In this document: piece after piece, positions 53,214 to 62,946 of the stretch
Layout: each line of letters opens with the position of its first letter
Position numbering within the stretch: position 1 is the stretch's first letter
Assembly: GCA_964471825.1 (NCBI GenBank)
Contig: CAYYKD010000012.1
Coordinates: 1 to 64,000, forward strand
Source of the DNA: CAYYKD01 sp964471825
GTDB taxonomy: Bacteria; Spirochaetota; GWE2-31-10; CAYYKD01
DNA: 64,000 nt
Reading direction: 5' to 3'
Translations under genes and position numbers: made by a program
The notes under the pieces: model-generated
Databases searched by the model: none
The model's input: the letters and a program-made list of their open reading frames with translations, nothing else
What the model was told of the DNA's origin: nothing

Positions 53214-55667
53214 ATGAGTGATTTTTTTGATGAAGACCTGATGAAGGATTATTTTGATGAGGCAAACTCACAGATAGAGATGATTGAGGATAATTTACTG
53301 ATTCTTGAAAAAAACCCAGCAAATAAAGATGCTATTGACTCACTTTTTAGAGCCGCTCATACTCTAAAGGGAAGTTCTGCAACTGTACAGCTTGAAGAGA
53401 TTGCTAAATTTACACATGTACTTGAAGACTGTATGGATGAAATAAGAAGCGGTAAAGTTAAAGTCACTGCAGAGATAATTGATACTCTTCTGTCCGCCCT
53501 GGATATTATAAAAAATATGGTAAGCCACAGATCAAACGGCAATGTTTTTAACTCTGACATTTCGAAGACTGTAGAGAGTCTTAAATCTATCGCTGCCGGC
53601 GGAACAACTGTGCAGGCAAAACCGACCACTAAACAAAGTGAAGCTGCGGTTAAACCTAAAACTGCTACCGACTCTAAATCCGGTGTTCAGGAAAACAATG
53701 ATGACACACAATTTAAGATATCAGAATATGATATATTGGAAATTACAGAGTCTAATTCTGATAATCAACCAGTTTTTAAGGTAATTGTAACATTTGATGA
53801 AAATAACCCGATGAGAACGGTTGGTGCAATTCAAGTATTTACCTCACTTAGAGATATTGGTATGGTCTTAAAAACCTACCCCGAGTTTGACGAATTGTAC
53901 TCTGAGGCATTTCATCCTAAGGTAATGTATGTCCTGGCTACAGAGGCAAATAGCGAGAAGATACATAAATTTACAACTGTCAGCGACACAACAACTGATA
54001 TAAAGATCATCCCATTCAATATAAATGAACCTATATCTACTTCTGAAACGAATAAACCTTCAATCAGCTCAAATGTTCACTCAGGATCAAAGACAGATTC
54101 AACTATAAATAATGACTCAACAATTTCAGATATCAATAAAGAGATAACTCAATCTAAAAACAATGATACTTATAAAAATGATTCTTATAAAACAGATAGT
54201 ACAAATAAATCAGAAGATGATCATAAAGAAGTATCTCAGTTAAGACCAATAGAAAAAGATGACTCCGGTTTGAAGCCCGGTAATAATCAACAGACAGGTT
54301 CAGTTCTTAGGGTAGATGCACAGAGAATCGATGATCTTTTAAACCTTGCAGGTGAAATTGTAATTAATAAGGCAACATTTAACCAGATTAACAACCAGTT
54401 CAGTGATAACATTGAGAATCTTGGGCTTACAGTATCCGAATATCGTGATAAAATTAAGAAGATGTATGAAACCATACCTGATCTTCTAGAACAGATGAAA
54501 AATGGCACTCCGATAACTAAGATAAAAAAGGGACTTCAAAAAGAGATGTCCTCAATGAATGGTGTATTTGACACATTTGCCAACAGCTACAAAACTGTCG
54601 TTGAGAAATTGAAAGCTACTACACAGAATCTTGATAGAGTATCCGTATCACTAAGAGAAGGTGTGATGCGGGTTAGAATGGTACAGATCAAGCAGATCTT
54701 CAGCAGATTCCCAAGGTTGGTTAGAGACCTAAGCCGTGATCTCAATAAAGAGGTTGAATTGATTCTTGAGGGTGAGGATACAGAGGTTGACAAGGGGATG
54801 ATCGATGATCTTATAGATCCAATGATACACATAGTTAGAAATGCGATTGACCATGGAATTGAGACACCGGAAGATAGAGTATCAAAGGGCAAAAATCCTA
54901 AGGCTAAGCTTAGAATTACAGCGATGAATGAGGGGAACCTAATAAGCATATATGTTAAAGACGATGGAAGAGGTATTGATGTTAACAAGATATCAAAAAA
55001 GGCTATCGAAAAAGGTCTTATTACAAAAGATAGGATTCTAAAAGAAACAGAGATATTAAACCTCCTGTTTGAACCGGGGTTCTCTACTGCAGAGAAAGTA
55101 ACAAGCGTATCGGGGCGTGGTGTCGGTCTTGATGTTGTAAAAAGAAATATCGAAAAACTTAGCGGAAACATAAGGATTCAAACAGAGATAAATAAAGAAA
55201 CATCCTTTATTATAAAGATCCCTCTAACACTTGCCATTATTCAGGGTCTGATGGTTAAGGTTAAAGAAGAAAAATATGTTATACCGATATCATCTGTAAT
55301 TGAGAGTATTCGAGTAAAACCGGAAGAGATCAAGAGGGTTGATAATACTGAGGTAATAAATTTTAGAGACGGTGTATTATCACTTCTTAGACTTAACAGA
55401 GTATTTAAACTTGGAGAGGATGATATTGCTGACTACCATTTTATAGTAATAATTGGTAGCGGAGATAAAAAGGTAGGGCTTCTTGTTGATTCACTTATTG
55501 GTGAAGAGGATATTGTAATCAAACCGCTCAAAGACAAGTTTACAAATGTCCCCGGTATTGCAGGTGCAACTATACTGGGTGACGGTACTGTTAGCTTGAT
55601 TCTTGAGGTTACACAACTCATAGAACTTGGTCTAAAAACACAGATAGAAGAGATTAGTAAATTATAA
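53214..55667 (+). CDS. cheA: Chemotaxis histidine kinase CheA
   Basis: Central kinase of the chemotaxis signalling array. It has an N-terminal Hpt domain with phospho-His H49 in FRAAHTLKGSS, then a P2-like and Ser/Asn-rich linker (~130-370), a dimerisation domain, an HATPase_c kinase core (IVRNAIDHGIETPEDR, DDGRGID, GVGLDVVKRNI) and a C-terminal CheW-like domain. 817 residues is typical of spirochaete CheA. GGGAG precedes the ATG. First gene of the operon followed by the CheW-CheR fusion, CheX and CheY. Confidence 0.96.
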   Translation: MSDFFDEDLMKDYFDEANSQIEMIEDNLLILEKNPANKDAIDSLFRAAHTLKGSSATVQLEEIAKFTHVLEDCMDEIRSGKVKVTAEIIDTLLSALDIIKNMVSHRSNGNVFNSDISKTVESLKSIAAGGTTVQAKPTTKQSEAAVKPKTATDSKSGVQENNDDTQFKISEYDILEITESNSDNQPVFKVIVTFDENNPMRTVGAIQVFTSLRDIGMVLKTYPEFDELYSEAFHPKVMYVLATEANSEKIHKFTTVSDTTTDIKIIPFNINEPISTSETNKPSISSNVHSGSKTDSTINNDSTISDINKEITQSKNNDTYKNDSYKTDSTNKSEDDHKEVSQLRPIEKDDSGLKPGNNQQTGSVLRVDAQRIDDLLNLAGEIVINKATFNQINNQFSDNIENLGLTVSEYRDKIKKMYETIPDLLEQMKNGTPITKIKKGLQKEMSSMNGVFDTFANSYKTVVEKLKATTQNLDRVSVSLREGVMRVRMVQIKQIFSRFPRLVRDLSRDLNKEVELILEGEDTEVDKGMIDDLIDPMIHIVRNAIDHGIETPEDRVSKGKNPKAKLRITAMNEGNLISIYVKDDGRGIDVNKISKKAIEKGLITKDRILKETEILNLLFEPGFSTAEKVTSVSGRGVGLDVVKRNIEKLSGNIRIQTEINKETSFIIKIPLTLAIIQGLMVKVKEEKYVIPISSVIESIRVKPEEIKRVDNTEVINFRDGVLSLLRLNRVFKLGEDDIADYHFIVIIGSGDKKVGLLVDSLIGEEDIVIKPLKDKFTNVPGIAGATILGDGTVSLILEVTQLIELGLKTQIEEISKL

Positions 55668-55700
55668 AAAAGATTCGTAAGTACGAATACGGAGGTAGTC

Positions 55701-57026
55701 GTGGAAGTAGCTAAGATGGACTTTAACTCACTTATGCAGAATCAAAAAAGATTTTCTGCCGGGTCAAAATTAAAGAATGATAAAAAAATTGTTGAATATG
55801 ATTTTAAGGTTGTTTCTTTTAAGATAGGCAATGAGTATTATGGTATTGATATTCTAAAGGTAAAAGAGATTCTAAAAGAGAAGAGATTTACAATAATACC
55901 AAATGCAATGAACTTTGTAGTAGGTGTTACAAATCTTAGAGGGGATATTGTTCCAATAATTGACCTTGGTAGAATGTTTAACCTCAAAGACAAATTGAAT
56001 GAGGACGCTCTAAAATCAATTATTATACTATATGTAGGTAATCTAAATATCGGGATTGTTGTTGACCAGATTCAACATGTTATTCCTCTAAGGAAAAGAG
56101 ATATTCAACCGCCAAGCCCCCTTCTTGGAATGATAAATGAGAAGTATATCTCAGGTGTAGCAGAATTAAATGACAAACTTGTGGTTATCCTTGACTCAGA
56201 TGCAATATTCTCTGATAAGGAAAAACAAAAAAAAGATACAATTCAACACCAGGAAGATGTTGTAACAGATGATTTTATCGATCACTTCTGCACTCAGGTA
56301 GAACAACACGCCGGTGTATATATTAACAAATACAATAAAGCTGGGTTCAGATCACTATACTCCAAGTATGCAGGCGAGGTAACTAAATCGGGACTCCCTG
56401 TAGTAGAAAAAGAGCTGTCAGGCAAAATTATCGGCGATTTTCTCTCTAAACATACCGAAGAGCTGTGGGACATACCATATACTAAGGATTTTATGAATGC
56501 GGTTATGTCTAAGCTCGGTAAAATATGCTCTGAAGAGGTGAGAATTCTCGATGTTGGTTGTGCCCAGGGACACGAAGCTTTCTCTGTTTTTTTCCTTATG
56601 GCAGATGAATTTTCAGATGCGGACATCTCTATGGTTGCCTCTGACAATAACCTTGTCGCAATCAGTAAGGCAAGCGGATTTGAAATTTCTAAAAAAAATA
56701 TCCCTTCATGGATACATAAAGAAAAATATTTTATGGAAGTTAAAGGGGACAGCTTAAAGGTCAAAAAAGAATTTAACGATATGATCTGTTTTGAATTTCA
56801 CAATGCAGAAAATCTCTCCACTTACAAAAAAGTATTTGACTTGATTATAGCAAGAGATCTGTCTTTGTTTATTACCGAAGCAGGCTATACTGACTTTATC
56901 AATGAAGCGGCCAAAAGGCTTGTTCAGGGTGGAGTTCTGATTATTGGAGATCACGAAGATCTACCTGATAACGAACATTTTAGGAAAGTTCAGGATGAGA
57001 ACATTGCTATATATTTTAAAAAATAA
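55701..57026 (+). CDS. cheW: CheW - CheR-like fusion coupling protein
   Basis: A 441-residue protein whose N-terminal part (about 30-180) is a CheW domain (FKIGNEYYGIDILKVKEIL, GVTNLRGDIVPIIDLGRMF). The C-terminal part (about 195-441) resembles a CheR/SAM-methyltransferase fold (ILDVGCAQGHEAFSVFFLM, the nucleotide-binding loop). This two-domain CheW is known from treponemes, where it is part of the atypical receptor array. Whether methyl transfer is active is unknown. The start is GTG with GGAGG five bases before it. Second gene of the operon. Confidence 0.93.
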   Translation: MEVAKMDFNSLMQNQKRFSAGSKLKNDKKIVEYDFKVVSFKIGNEYYGIDILKVKEILKEKRFTIIPNAMNFVVGVTNLRGDIVPIIDLGRMFNLKDKLNEDALKSIIILYVGNLNIGIVVDQIQHVIPLRKRDIQPPSPLLGMINEKYISGVAELNDKLVVILDSDAIFSDKEKQKKDTIQHQEDVVTDDFIDHFCTQVEQHAGVYINKYNKAGFRSLYSKYAGEVTKSGLPVVEKELSGKIIGDFLSKHTEELWDIPYTKDFMNAVMSKLGKICSEEVRILDVGCAQGHEAFSVFFLMADEFSDADISMVASDNNLVAISKASGFEISKKNIPSWIHKEKYFMEVKGDSLKVKKEFNDMICFEFHNAENLSTYKKVFDLIIARDLSLFITEAGYTDFINEAAKRLVQGGVLIIGDHEDLPDNEHFRKVQDENIAIYFKK

Positions 57027-57043
57027 ATTTTAAGGATGTCTTG

Positions 57044-57505
57044 ATGAGAGTAGAGTATATTAATCCGTTTATTGAATCAGCAGTTGAGATTTTGACTATG
57101 ACTGTATCTGAGAAAATTACAACCGGCGAAATCGGACTAAGGAAGAATATAACAGCTATCTATGGTGTAGCAATAATTGTAGGTCTTGCCGGTGAGGTTT
57201 CCGGTAGAGTTGTCATCGACATGGATAAAACAACTGCCCTTAATATTGTCTCTAAGATGAATGAAGAAACGATGACAGAACTGGATGAAATGGCATGTTC
57301 TACCCTTACAGAATTAGCCAATATGATAACCGGTAATGCTGTTACAAAACTCCATGACCTGGGTTTTAAATTTGACCTGACTCCGCCGGCTCTTATCAAA
57401 GGGGATAACCTGGAGCTTATGGATAACAAGGTTGAGTCATTGGTTGTTCCTATAGAGATGCCTGAAGGCCGGGTTGAAGTTAATGTCGCAATAAAAGAAA
57501 ACTAG
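57044..57505 (+). CDS. cheX: CheY-P phosphatase CheX
   Basis: A 153-residue chemotaxis phosphatase of the CheC/FliY/CheX group, which removes phosphate from CheY. The motif MDELACSTLTELANMITGNA-like stretch (ELDEMACSTLTELANMITGN, ~85-104) contains the catalytic E-x-x-N residues of CheX. The ATG at 57044 is favoured by AAGGA seven bases upstream; the extra TTG codon in front is unsupported. Third gene of the operon. Confidence 0.9.
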   Translation: MRVEYINPFIESAVEILTMTVSEKITTGEIGLRKNITAIYGVAIIVGLAGEVSGRVVIDMDKTTALNIVSKMNEETMTELDEMACSTLTELANMITGNAVTKLHDLGFKFDLTPPALIKGDNLELMDNKVESLVVPIEMPEGRVEVNVAIKEN

Positions 57506-57514
57506 GGGGGATTT

Positions 57515-57952
57515 ATGAAAGCCGGTTCTGATTTTCCAAATTTAAATGCAAAAGTGCCGGATGGTAGAAGACCTGACGGCGGTAATTATAAAGCACTGAT
57601 AGTTGATGATTCCATATTTGTACGGAAACAACTTTCTCAGATCCTATCATCTGAAGAATATGAAGTTGTCGGTATGGCAGGGGATGGCGAAGAGGCAATA
57701 GAGAAATATAAAGAGTTTTTTCCTAACATAGATATTGTTACAATGGATATAACAATGCCTAAGATGGATGGAATAACTGCTTTAGAAAAAATTATTGAGT
57801 TCGATAAAAATGCTAAAATAATAATGGTTAGTGCCCTTGGCAAACAGGAATTGGTAAAAAAATCACTTCTGCTTGGTGCAAAAAATTATATTGTAAAGCC
57901 GCTTGACAGAAAGAAGGTACTGGAAAGAATTATTGCAGTTATAACAAGATAA
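57515..57952 (+). CDS. cheY: Chemotaxis response regulator CheY
   Basis: A 145-residue single-domain receiver that carries the signal from CheA to the flagellar switch. The acidic pair D31/D32, the phosphorylation site D78 in IVTMDITMPKMDG, the Ser in MVSALG and the Lys in NYIVKPLDR are present. There is a short N-terminal extension of about 25 residues. GGGGGG precedes the ATG. Last clear gene of the chemotaxis operon. Confidence 0.95.
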   Translation: MKAGSDFPNLNAKVPDGRRPDGGNYKALIVDDSIFVRKQLSQILSSEEYEVVGMAGDGEEAIEKYKEFFPNIDIVTMDITMPKMDGITALEKIIEFDKNAKIIMVSALGKQELVKKSLLLGAKNYIVKPLDRKKVLERIIAVITR

Positions 57953-57983
57953 TTTGATTATTATTAATTTAAACCCAATTATT

Positions 57984-59141
57984 ATGTCAATCAACGGATA
58001 CCTACATAGAAAACAATTCATTACTCATGCACTTATACTTTTTTATATTATACTTTCATCAACTTCCTGTAAGAGTGCATTAGACCTGAATAATAATAAT
58101 TTGATGTCCGAAAAGATAATAGATTTAGAAAAAGAAGCTGAGCTATATACTCCAACAGTATATTCATTTACTGTTGAACAGCGATTCCGTGACAAACCTG
58201 AGGTCTCAGGAATTTATACAGTTGACTTCGTTATTACTATAATTTTAGCAAACTATACAAATAAGAATATTATTTCATACAGGATAACCGATGGAGATAA
58301 CACAGTATTAATTGAAGAAAATGAACAGAGGTTGTTACCTGATAAGGATGGCGGCTTCATCATTAAAAAGATTATCAACTCTCCATTTATAATAGATAAG
58401 TTCAGACTCGAATCAACCATAAAGTCTAATGATAAACTTATACATGATGATAAAGAATTTACACTCAGTAATATTCCGACTATCTCAAATGTAATTTTTG
58501 GCCCTGTTGCTTCTCAGGTATTTTCCGGTAAAATAAACACCTCCGTAATGATATCAATCTCCATAGAAAATGCGGAAAATCTAAACAACATCAGACTCAT
58601 CCCGCCCGGGCATGAATATTACTGGGATATTCCCTACATAGTAACCGATAACAGGGTCTATGCTGAGGGAGCCGTCACCTCTGATAAAGAGTCATCATCT
58701 CTTCCCAATGGAGAATATTTAATTCAATTAAACTTTGAAAAATACGGTATTATACAAAGAGAGCTTTTACTTATAGACCTTTTTGGAAATTCGTCAGGTA
58801 AAAACTATGGTTTTCCTATAATATTTCTAAAGACCTCAACAAGAGATAGGATCGAATTTGACATAAGATATGAAGATACAATAGAAAAAATCGACCTCAC
58901 CCTCTATGATACTGATAAAACTTTGATTGGCTCTTTTACACTCGACAAGCCAATAAGCATATTTGAAAAAAAGCACCTTAGAGAACTCTTTAAAAATGAA
59001 AAAGGTAAAAAGGTCAAACTTAAACTAAATCAAAAATACCTGCTAAAGGTGATCCTCAAGACACGAAAAATTAACAACATTGATTATCTTTCAATATCCG
59101 ACTATTTGCCGGTTGTATTTGAGGGTTTCAGATTGTTTTAA
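57984..59141 (+). CDS. Probable lipoprotein of unknown function
   Basis: A 385-residue exported protein. The N-terminal signal ends in LSSTSC, a likely lipobox with Cys as the acylated residue. The rest is beta-rich, with spaced immunoglobulin-like patterns. I do not recognise a family. It follows cheY within about 30 bases and may be co-transcribed. The start ATG 57984 is chosen since the longer frame opens with a TTG; the ribosome site is weak in both cases. Confidence 0.65.
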   Translation: MSINGYLHRKQFITHALILFYIILSSTSCKSALDLNNNNLMSEKIIDLEKEAELYTPTVYSFTVEQRFRDKPEVSGIYTVDFVITIILANYTNKNIISYRITDGDNTVLIEENEQRLLPDKDGGFIIKKIINSPFIIDKFRLESTIKSNDKLIHDDKEFTLSNIPTISNVIFGPVASQVFSGKINTSVMISISIENAENLNNIRLIPPGHEYYWDIPYIVTDNRVYAEGAVTSDKESSSLPNGEYLIQLNFEKYGIIQRELLLIDLFGNSSGKNYGFPIIFLKTSTRDRIEFDIRYEDTIEKIDLTLYDTDKTLIGSFTLDKPISIFEKKHLRELFKNEKGKKVKLKLNQKYLLKVILKTRKINNIDYLSISDYLPVVFEGFRLF

Positions 59142-59151
59142 GGCGGTCATT

Positions 59152-60888
59152 ATGGAAAATACGGTTTACACTCTTAGTGCACAATGCAGAGATTGTTATA
59201 GATGCCTTAGGCATTGCCCTGTTAAAGCAATAAGTATGAAAGACGGGCAGGCATTTGTAGAACAGGATAGATGTATATCATGCGGCACCTGTGTCAGAGA
59301 GTGTCCTCAGGGTGCAAAGACCTACCGCAAAGAGATAGACCGTTTCAGAAAATTGATCCGTGATAAGCAAAAAATTGCCATCTCAATAGCCCCCTCATTT
59401 ATTGCCTACTACAGCTTTGAACAAATATCCAAAATTATTGGTTATCTAAAAAACTTCTGTGACTACATAGCAGAAACTACAATAGGAGCCTACTTTGTAA
59501 CCAAATACTCCTTTGACCTTGTAAATAAAACTGAGAAGTCTAAAAAGAACAAAAACTCTATCATGCTAAGTTCTGCCTGTCCGGCCGTTGTCAACTATAT
59601 AAAAAAATACAAGCCTGAACTGATCGGCAACATAATTCCATCTGTATCCCCAATGATCGCCCATGCAAAGCATATCAAAGAGACCTACCCCTCTGTAAGT
59701 GTAGTGTTTATCGGTCCATGTATTGCAAAAAAAGATGAAGCAGTACTACCCGAACTATCAGGCATTGTTGATATTGTTCTTACATTTGATGAGTTTAACG
59801 AATGGATCATCGAAAATCAGGAAAACATAGACAAAGTTAATGTTGATAAAATTGATCCTGCTACCTTTGATGAGTTTCCGGGTGGCATGGCAGGACTCTT
59901 CCCCTTAGATGGTGGAATGATTGATACCAATAACATTGTTACAGGTAACTGCGATATGATCAATACTCACATTTCCGGGATTGAGCTTGTAAAAGAGTTT
60001 GCAGATGGCTTACATGAGATGACTCAGGCAGGATTCTGTGAAATGCTATTCTGTAAGGAGGGGTGTATCAATGGCCCCGGTGTCAAATGGAAAAACAATA
60101 TCTATAAACGGAAAAAAAATGTAGTTGACTATGTTAACTCATCAAACTACAAGAAAACAGTTTCAACTGACATAATATTACCTGATATGAAGTTGGACAT
60201 ACAAAACAATGTTTCATTTAAGAGCTGTATTTATACTGAAGAGGAGATTTCTAGGGTACTAGCAAAAACAGGCAAGATTGAAAAAGAAAATCAACTTAAC
60301 TGTCAGGCCTGCGGATATGACAACTGTAGGGAAAACGCAATAGCCGTACTGGATGGAATAGCTGAACCTGAGATGTGCATGCCCTATATGAGAAGGCTTG
60401 CTGAGGATACAAGGGACAGAATAATGGAAACAAGTCCAAACGGTATTGTTATACTTGATAAAGAATTAAAAATTGTAAAAATGAACAGGGCATTTATGGA
60501 GTTCTTTCTCTGTTCTGAGTCACTCGTCGGCAAAAGGATTTCATACCTTATAGATGCCGGCAATATTGAAAAACTATTTAATGCCTCAAACTCACGAATA
60601 GAGGCGGTAACCACCTATAAACAATATGGGCTGACCTGTCATGAGATATTCTACCGGCTTAATGAGGAAAATGCAATAGCCTGCATCTTTATAAATGTAA
60701 CAAATTTAAATAAAAACGAAAAACAACTTGAGACTATAAAAAAACAGACAATCCAGCAGGCTCGACAGTTACTTGAACACCAGATTGACATGGCTCAGAA
60801 TCTGGCAAAGATGCTAGGTGAAAGCACTGCAAAAGGTGAAGAGATTATCAACAAACTCATATCACTAGACGGTGAGGACAATGGATAA
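59152..60888 (+). CDS. [FeFe]-hydrogenase-like PAS protein (sensory, HydS type)
   Basis: A 578-residue soluble protein. It has two ferredoxin clusters (C12-C15-C18-C22 and C41-C44-C47-C51), an H-cluster domain with the expected Cys ligands C143 (SSACPAVV), C190 (GPCIAKKDE) and C301/C305 (LFCKEGC), a further 4Fe-4S domain (CQACGYDNCRENAIAVL) and a C-terminal PAS domain followed by a helix. This is the arrangement of group C, presumed H2-sensing hydrogenases. GGCGG precedes the ATG at 59152. The stop overlaps the start of the phosphatase gene, so the two are partners. Catalysis itself is untested. Confidence 0.88.
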   Translation: MENTVYTLSAQCRDCYRCLRHCPVKAISMKDGQAFVEQDRCISCGTCVRECPQGAKTYRKEIDRFRKLIRDKQKIAISIAPSFIAYYSFEQISKIIGYLKNFCDYIAETTIGAYFVTKYSFDLVNKTEKSKKNKNSIMLSSACPAVVNYIKKYKPELIGNIIPSVSPMIAHAKHIKETYPSVSVVFIGPCIAKKDEAVLPELSGIVDIVLTFDEFNEWIIENQENIDKVNVDKIDPATFDEFPGGMAGLFPLDGGMIDTNNIVTGNCDMINTHISGIELVKEFADGLHEMTQAGFCEMLFCKEGCINGPGVKWKNNIYKRKKNVVDYVNSSNYKKTVSTDIILPDMKLDIQNNVSFKSCIYTEEEISRVLAKTGKIEKENQLNCQACGYDNCRENAIAVLDGIAEPEMCMPYMRRLAEDTRDRIMETSPNGIVILDKELKIVKMNRAFMEFFLCSESLVGKRISYLIDAGNIEKLFNASNSRIEAVTTYKQYGLTCHEIFYRLNEENAIACIFINVTNLNKNEKQLETIKKQTIQQARQLLEHQIDMAQNLAKMLGESTAKGEEIINKLISLDGEDNG

Positions 60889-62008
60889 AAAACTGTTCTT
60901 TGACTTTGACCATATCAATCTCTATAAAAAAAAACAGTTTGTCTCGGGAGACTACTCTAACTTCCTGCAGTACGACGATCACATCATCTTCGTGCTTGCA
61001 GACGGCAAAGGTTCCGGCATCAATGCTAACATCTCTGCAATTTTCTATGCAACCAAACTAACTAAACTACTTGAGGGGGGATTTTTACTTAGGTCGGCGG
61101 CTGAGAGGGTGATTAGTGAAATCCAGTCATCAAAATTAAATAACGGCCTCTACTGTGCATTTAATATCTGCAGGCTAAACCTTAACGGCTGGGGTACAAT
61201 TATCGGTTATGAGGCACCACCGCCCATTTTGTCAAACTCGAATGGGATAACCCCTCCCGTCTCAGTGGTTCATCAATTTAATGATGAAACTTTTATCCAA
61301 TACGATATTAAATTGAATGAGGGTGATAAACTCTTTTTTTTCTCGGACGGAGTAAGTCAGGCGGGGATTGGAGTGACACCTCCGGTAAAATGGGACGAGG
61401 AGGAGATCGCTAAACTACTTATAAATGAGGAGAACTCTATTCAGACAATCCTAGACGGAACACTTAGAATTACCGGTCATGAGGTCCTCGATGATATAAC
61501 AATCTGTTCACTATCCTCAAGAAATGCAACTCAGTTAAACATTATGACCGGTCCGCCCCTCAACAGGTCCTATGATGAAAAAATTGTAAATGAATTTATG
61601 AACTCTAAGGGTTTAAAGATTGCATGTGGAGGCACCACACTTGATATCATCTCAAGGATAACCGGTAATATTGTAAATAACATATTTATCCCCGAATCCT
61701 CTGTAAGACTGCCTGAGTATTGTATAGAGGGCGTTGACCTCTGCACTGAGGGTGCTATTACCCTCAACAGATTAAATAACCTGCTAGAACGAAATATACT
61801 TAGATCAGATGATGTTGTCCTATCAAAACTACTGACATTGATAGAGATGTCTGACATAATTAATATCTATCACGGCACCGCATCAAACAGCGGGCATAAC
61901 AACTCATCATTTATAGAAAGCGGGATTCTCAATAGAGGGCAAACAGTTATTGGTTTAGAATCTAACCTAAAGAAACTAGGCAAAATAGTCAGTGTAATTA
62001 AATATTAG
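60881..62008 (+). CDS. SpoIIE-type PP2C phosphatase (partner of the sensory hydrogenase)
   Basis: A 375-residue protein. The N-terminal part (about 1-200) is a SpoIIE/PP2C serine phosphatase core: the metal Asp in VLADGKGSG, FFSDGVSQA (about 140-150), and DDITICSL at its end. The C-terminal part (about 215-375) is separate and not recognised. In known group C hydrogenase loci this gene is the output of the hydrogen sensor. The ATG at 60881 overlaps the hydrogenase stop by eight bases. Confidence 0.87.
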   Translation: MDKKLFFDFDHINLYKKKQFVSGDYSNFLQYDDHIIFVLADGKGSGINANISAIFYATKLTKLLEGGFLLRSAAERVISEIQSSKLNNGLYCAFNICRLNLNGWGTIIGYEAPPPILSNSNGITPPVSVVHQFNDETFIQYDIKLNEGDKLFFFSDGVSQAGIGVTPPVKWDEEEIAKLLINEENSIQTILDGTLRITGHEVLDDITICSLSSRNATQLNIMTGPPLNRSYDEKIVNEFMNSKGLKIACGGTTLDIISRITGNIVNNIFIPESSVRLPEYCIEGVDLCTEGAITLNRLNNLLERNILRSDDVVLSKLLTLIEMSDIINIYHGTASNSGHNNSSFIESGILNRGQTVIGLESNLKKLGKIVSVIKY

Positions 62009-62013
62009 CAAAT

Positions 62014-62194
62014 GAGGCTCTTGCAAAAATCCCTTCTGTTTTTTGCTTGATCTTTTATTTGTTAAACATGCGTCAAAATGAGGCAAAAAATACTCAAATA
62101 AAGTAATTATTCTGCGTTTTTTTGCCTCATTTTTCCTTGTTTTCCAAAAAAATATGCTTCGCAAAAATTCAAAATTTATTTTTGCAAGAGCCTC
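62014..62194. mobile_element. 181-bp MITE-like element
   Basis: Terminal inverted repeats of 17 perfect bases (GAGGCTCTTGCAAAAAT and its complement) are flanked by the 4-bp direct repeat AAAT on each side, probably a target-site duplication. The interior contains a second perfect 16-bp inverted repeat (AAAATGAGGCAAAAAA), so the whole can fold as a hairpin. It has no coding capacity. Probably mobilised by an insertion-sequence transposase encoded elsewhere. Confidence 0.85.
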
Positions 62195-62285
62195 AAATAA
62201 TAGATATATTTACACAAATTCTAAGAGTCTCATCAAATAATCCGGTTTTTTGCATTAGACTACAAAAATAAAGATTTAATTTTTG

Positions 62286-62314
62286 TTGACATTTTAATTA
62301 AATTTTCTTATTTA
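62286..62314 (+). promoter_or_regulatory. Candidate promoter of the ferritin-like gene
   Basis: TTGACA, a 17-base spacer and TATTTA, about 100 bases before the gene. The -35 is perfect, the -10 weak. Confidence 0.3.
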
Positions 62315-62412
62315 TTAGTTAATGACTCTTGATGATATCATTTATTTAAGCAAGTTCAATGAATGATTAGCCTTATGGCCATTGAAATTTTTAAATATAT
62401 TGGAGATTTTGT

Positions 62413-62880
62413 ATGTATAGTGCTTCAGAGGTTTTTCAGCATGCTTTACAGATGGAGACAGATGGTGAAAGGATGTATAGATATTTTGCTGATAAAATAT
62501 ATGACCAAAGAGCTAAAACTCTTTTTTTAAAACTCGCTCAAGAAGAGGTGTCACACAAAAAGTTTTTTGAAAAGACAGTTAACAATATAGAGAACTACTC
62601 TGATATAATTACCTATCCGGAGGAGTATTTTAATTATATAAAGATACTTGCAGAGAACCTAATTTTTTCTAAGGATAAGTTTGAGATCATTCTTGAAACT
62701 CTCAACGATGAATTAGAGGCTACTAACTTCGCGATAAGACGGGAGATGGACTCAATACTGTATTACTACGAGTTAAAAAAGACTGTAAAAGAGGATCATA
62801 GACATTTCATTGATGAGATAATAGCTGAAGAGGAAAGACACTTTACACTCTTAAATGCATTTAAATTGGAAATAAGTTAG
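62413..62880 (+). CDS. Ferritin-like / rubrerythrin-type diiron protein
   Basis: A 155-residue four-helix protein. The metal-binding pattern is E in ALQMETDGERMYRYF, E-x-x-H in EEVSHKKFFE, E in NDELEAT and E-x-x-H in AEEERHFTLL, as in rubrerythrin domains, without the C-terminal rubredoxin Cys site. Such proteins protect anaerobes against peroxide. GGAG lies seven bases before the ATG. It lies alone beside the MITE-like element. Confidence 0.85.
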   Translation: MYSASEVFQHALQMETDGERMYRYFADKIYDQRAKTLFLKLAQEEVSHKKFFEKTVNNIENYSDIITYPEEYFNYIKILAENLIFSKDKFEIILETLNDELEATNFAIRREMDSILYYYELKKTVKEDHRHFIDEIIAEEERHFTLLNAFKLEIS

Positions 62881-62946
62881 AAATTAATTATTAATTGATT
62901 GACATTTAATTATATTATAATAAAATAAAAAAAACAGGAGACTATT

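Noticed and set aside
54587..55171. 194-residue minus-strand ORF within cheA
   Set aside because: Antisense shadow of the kinase core.
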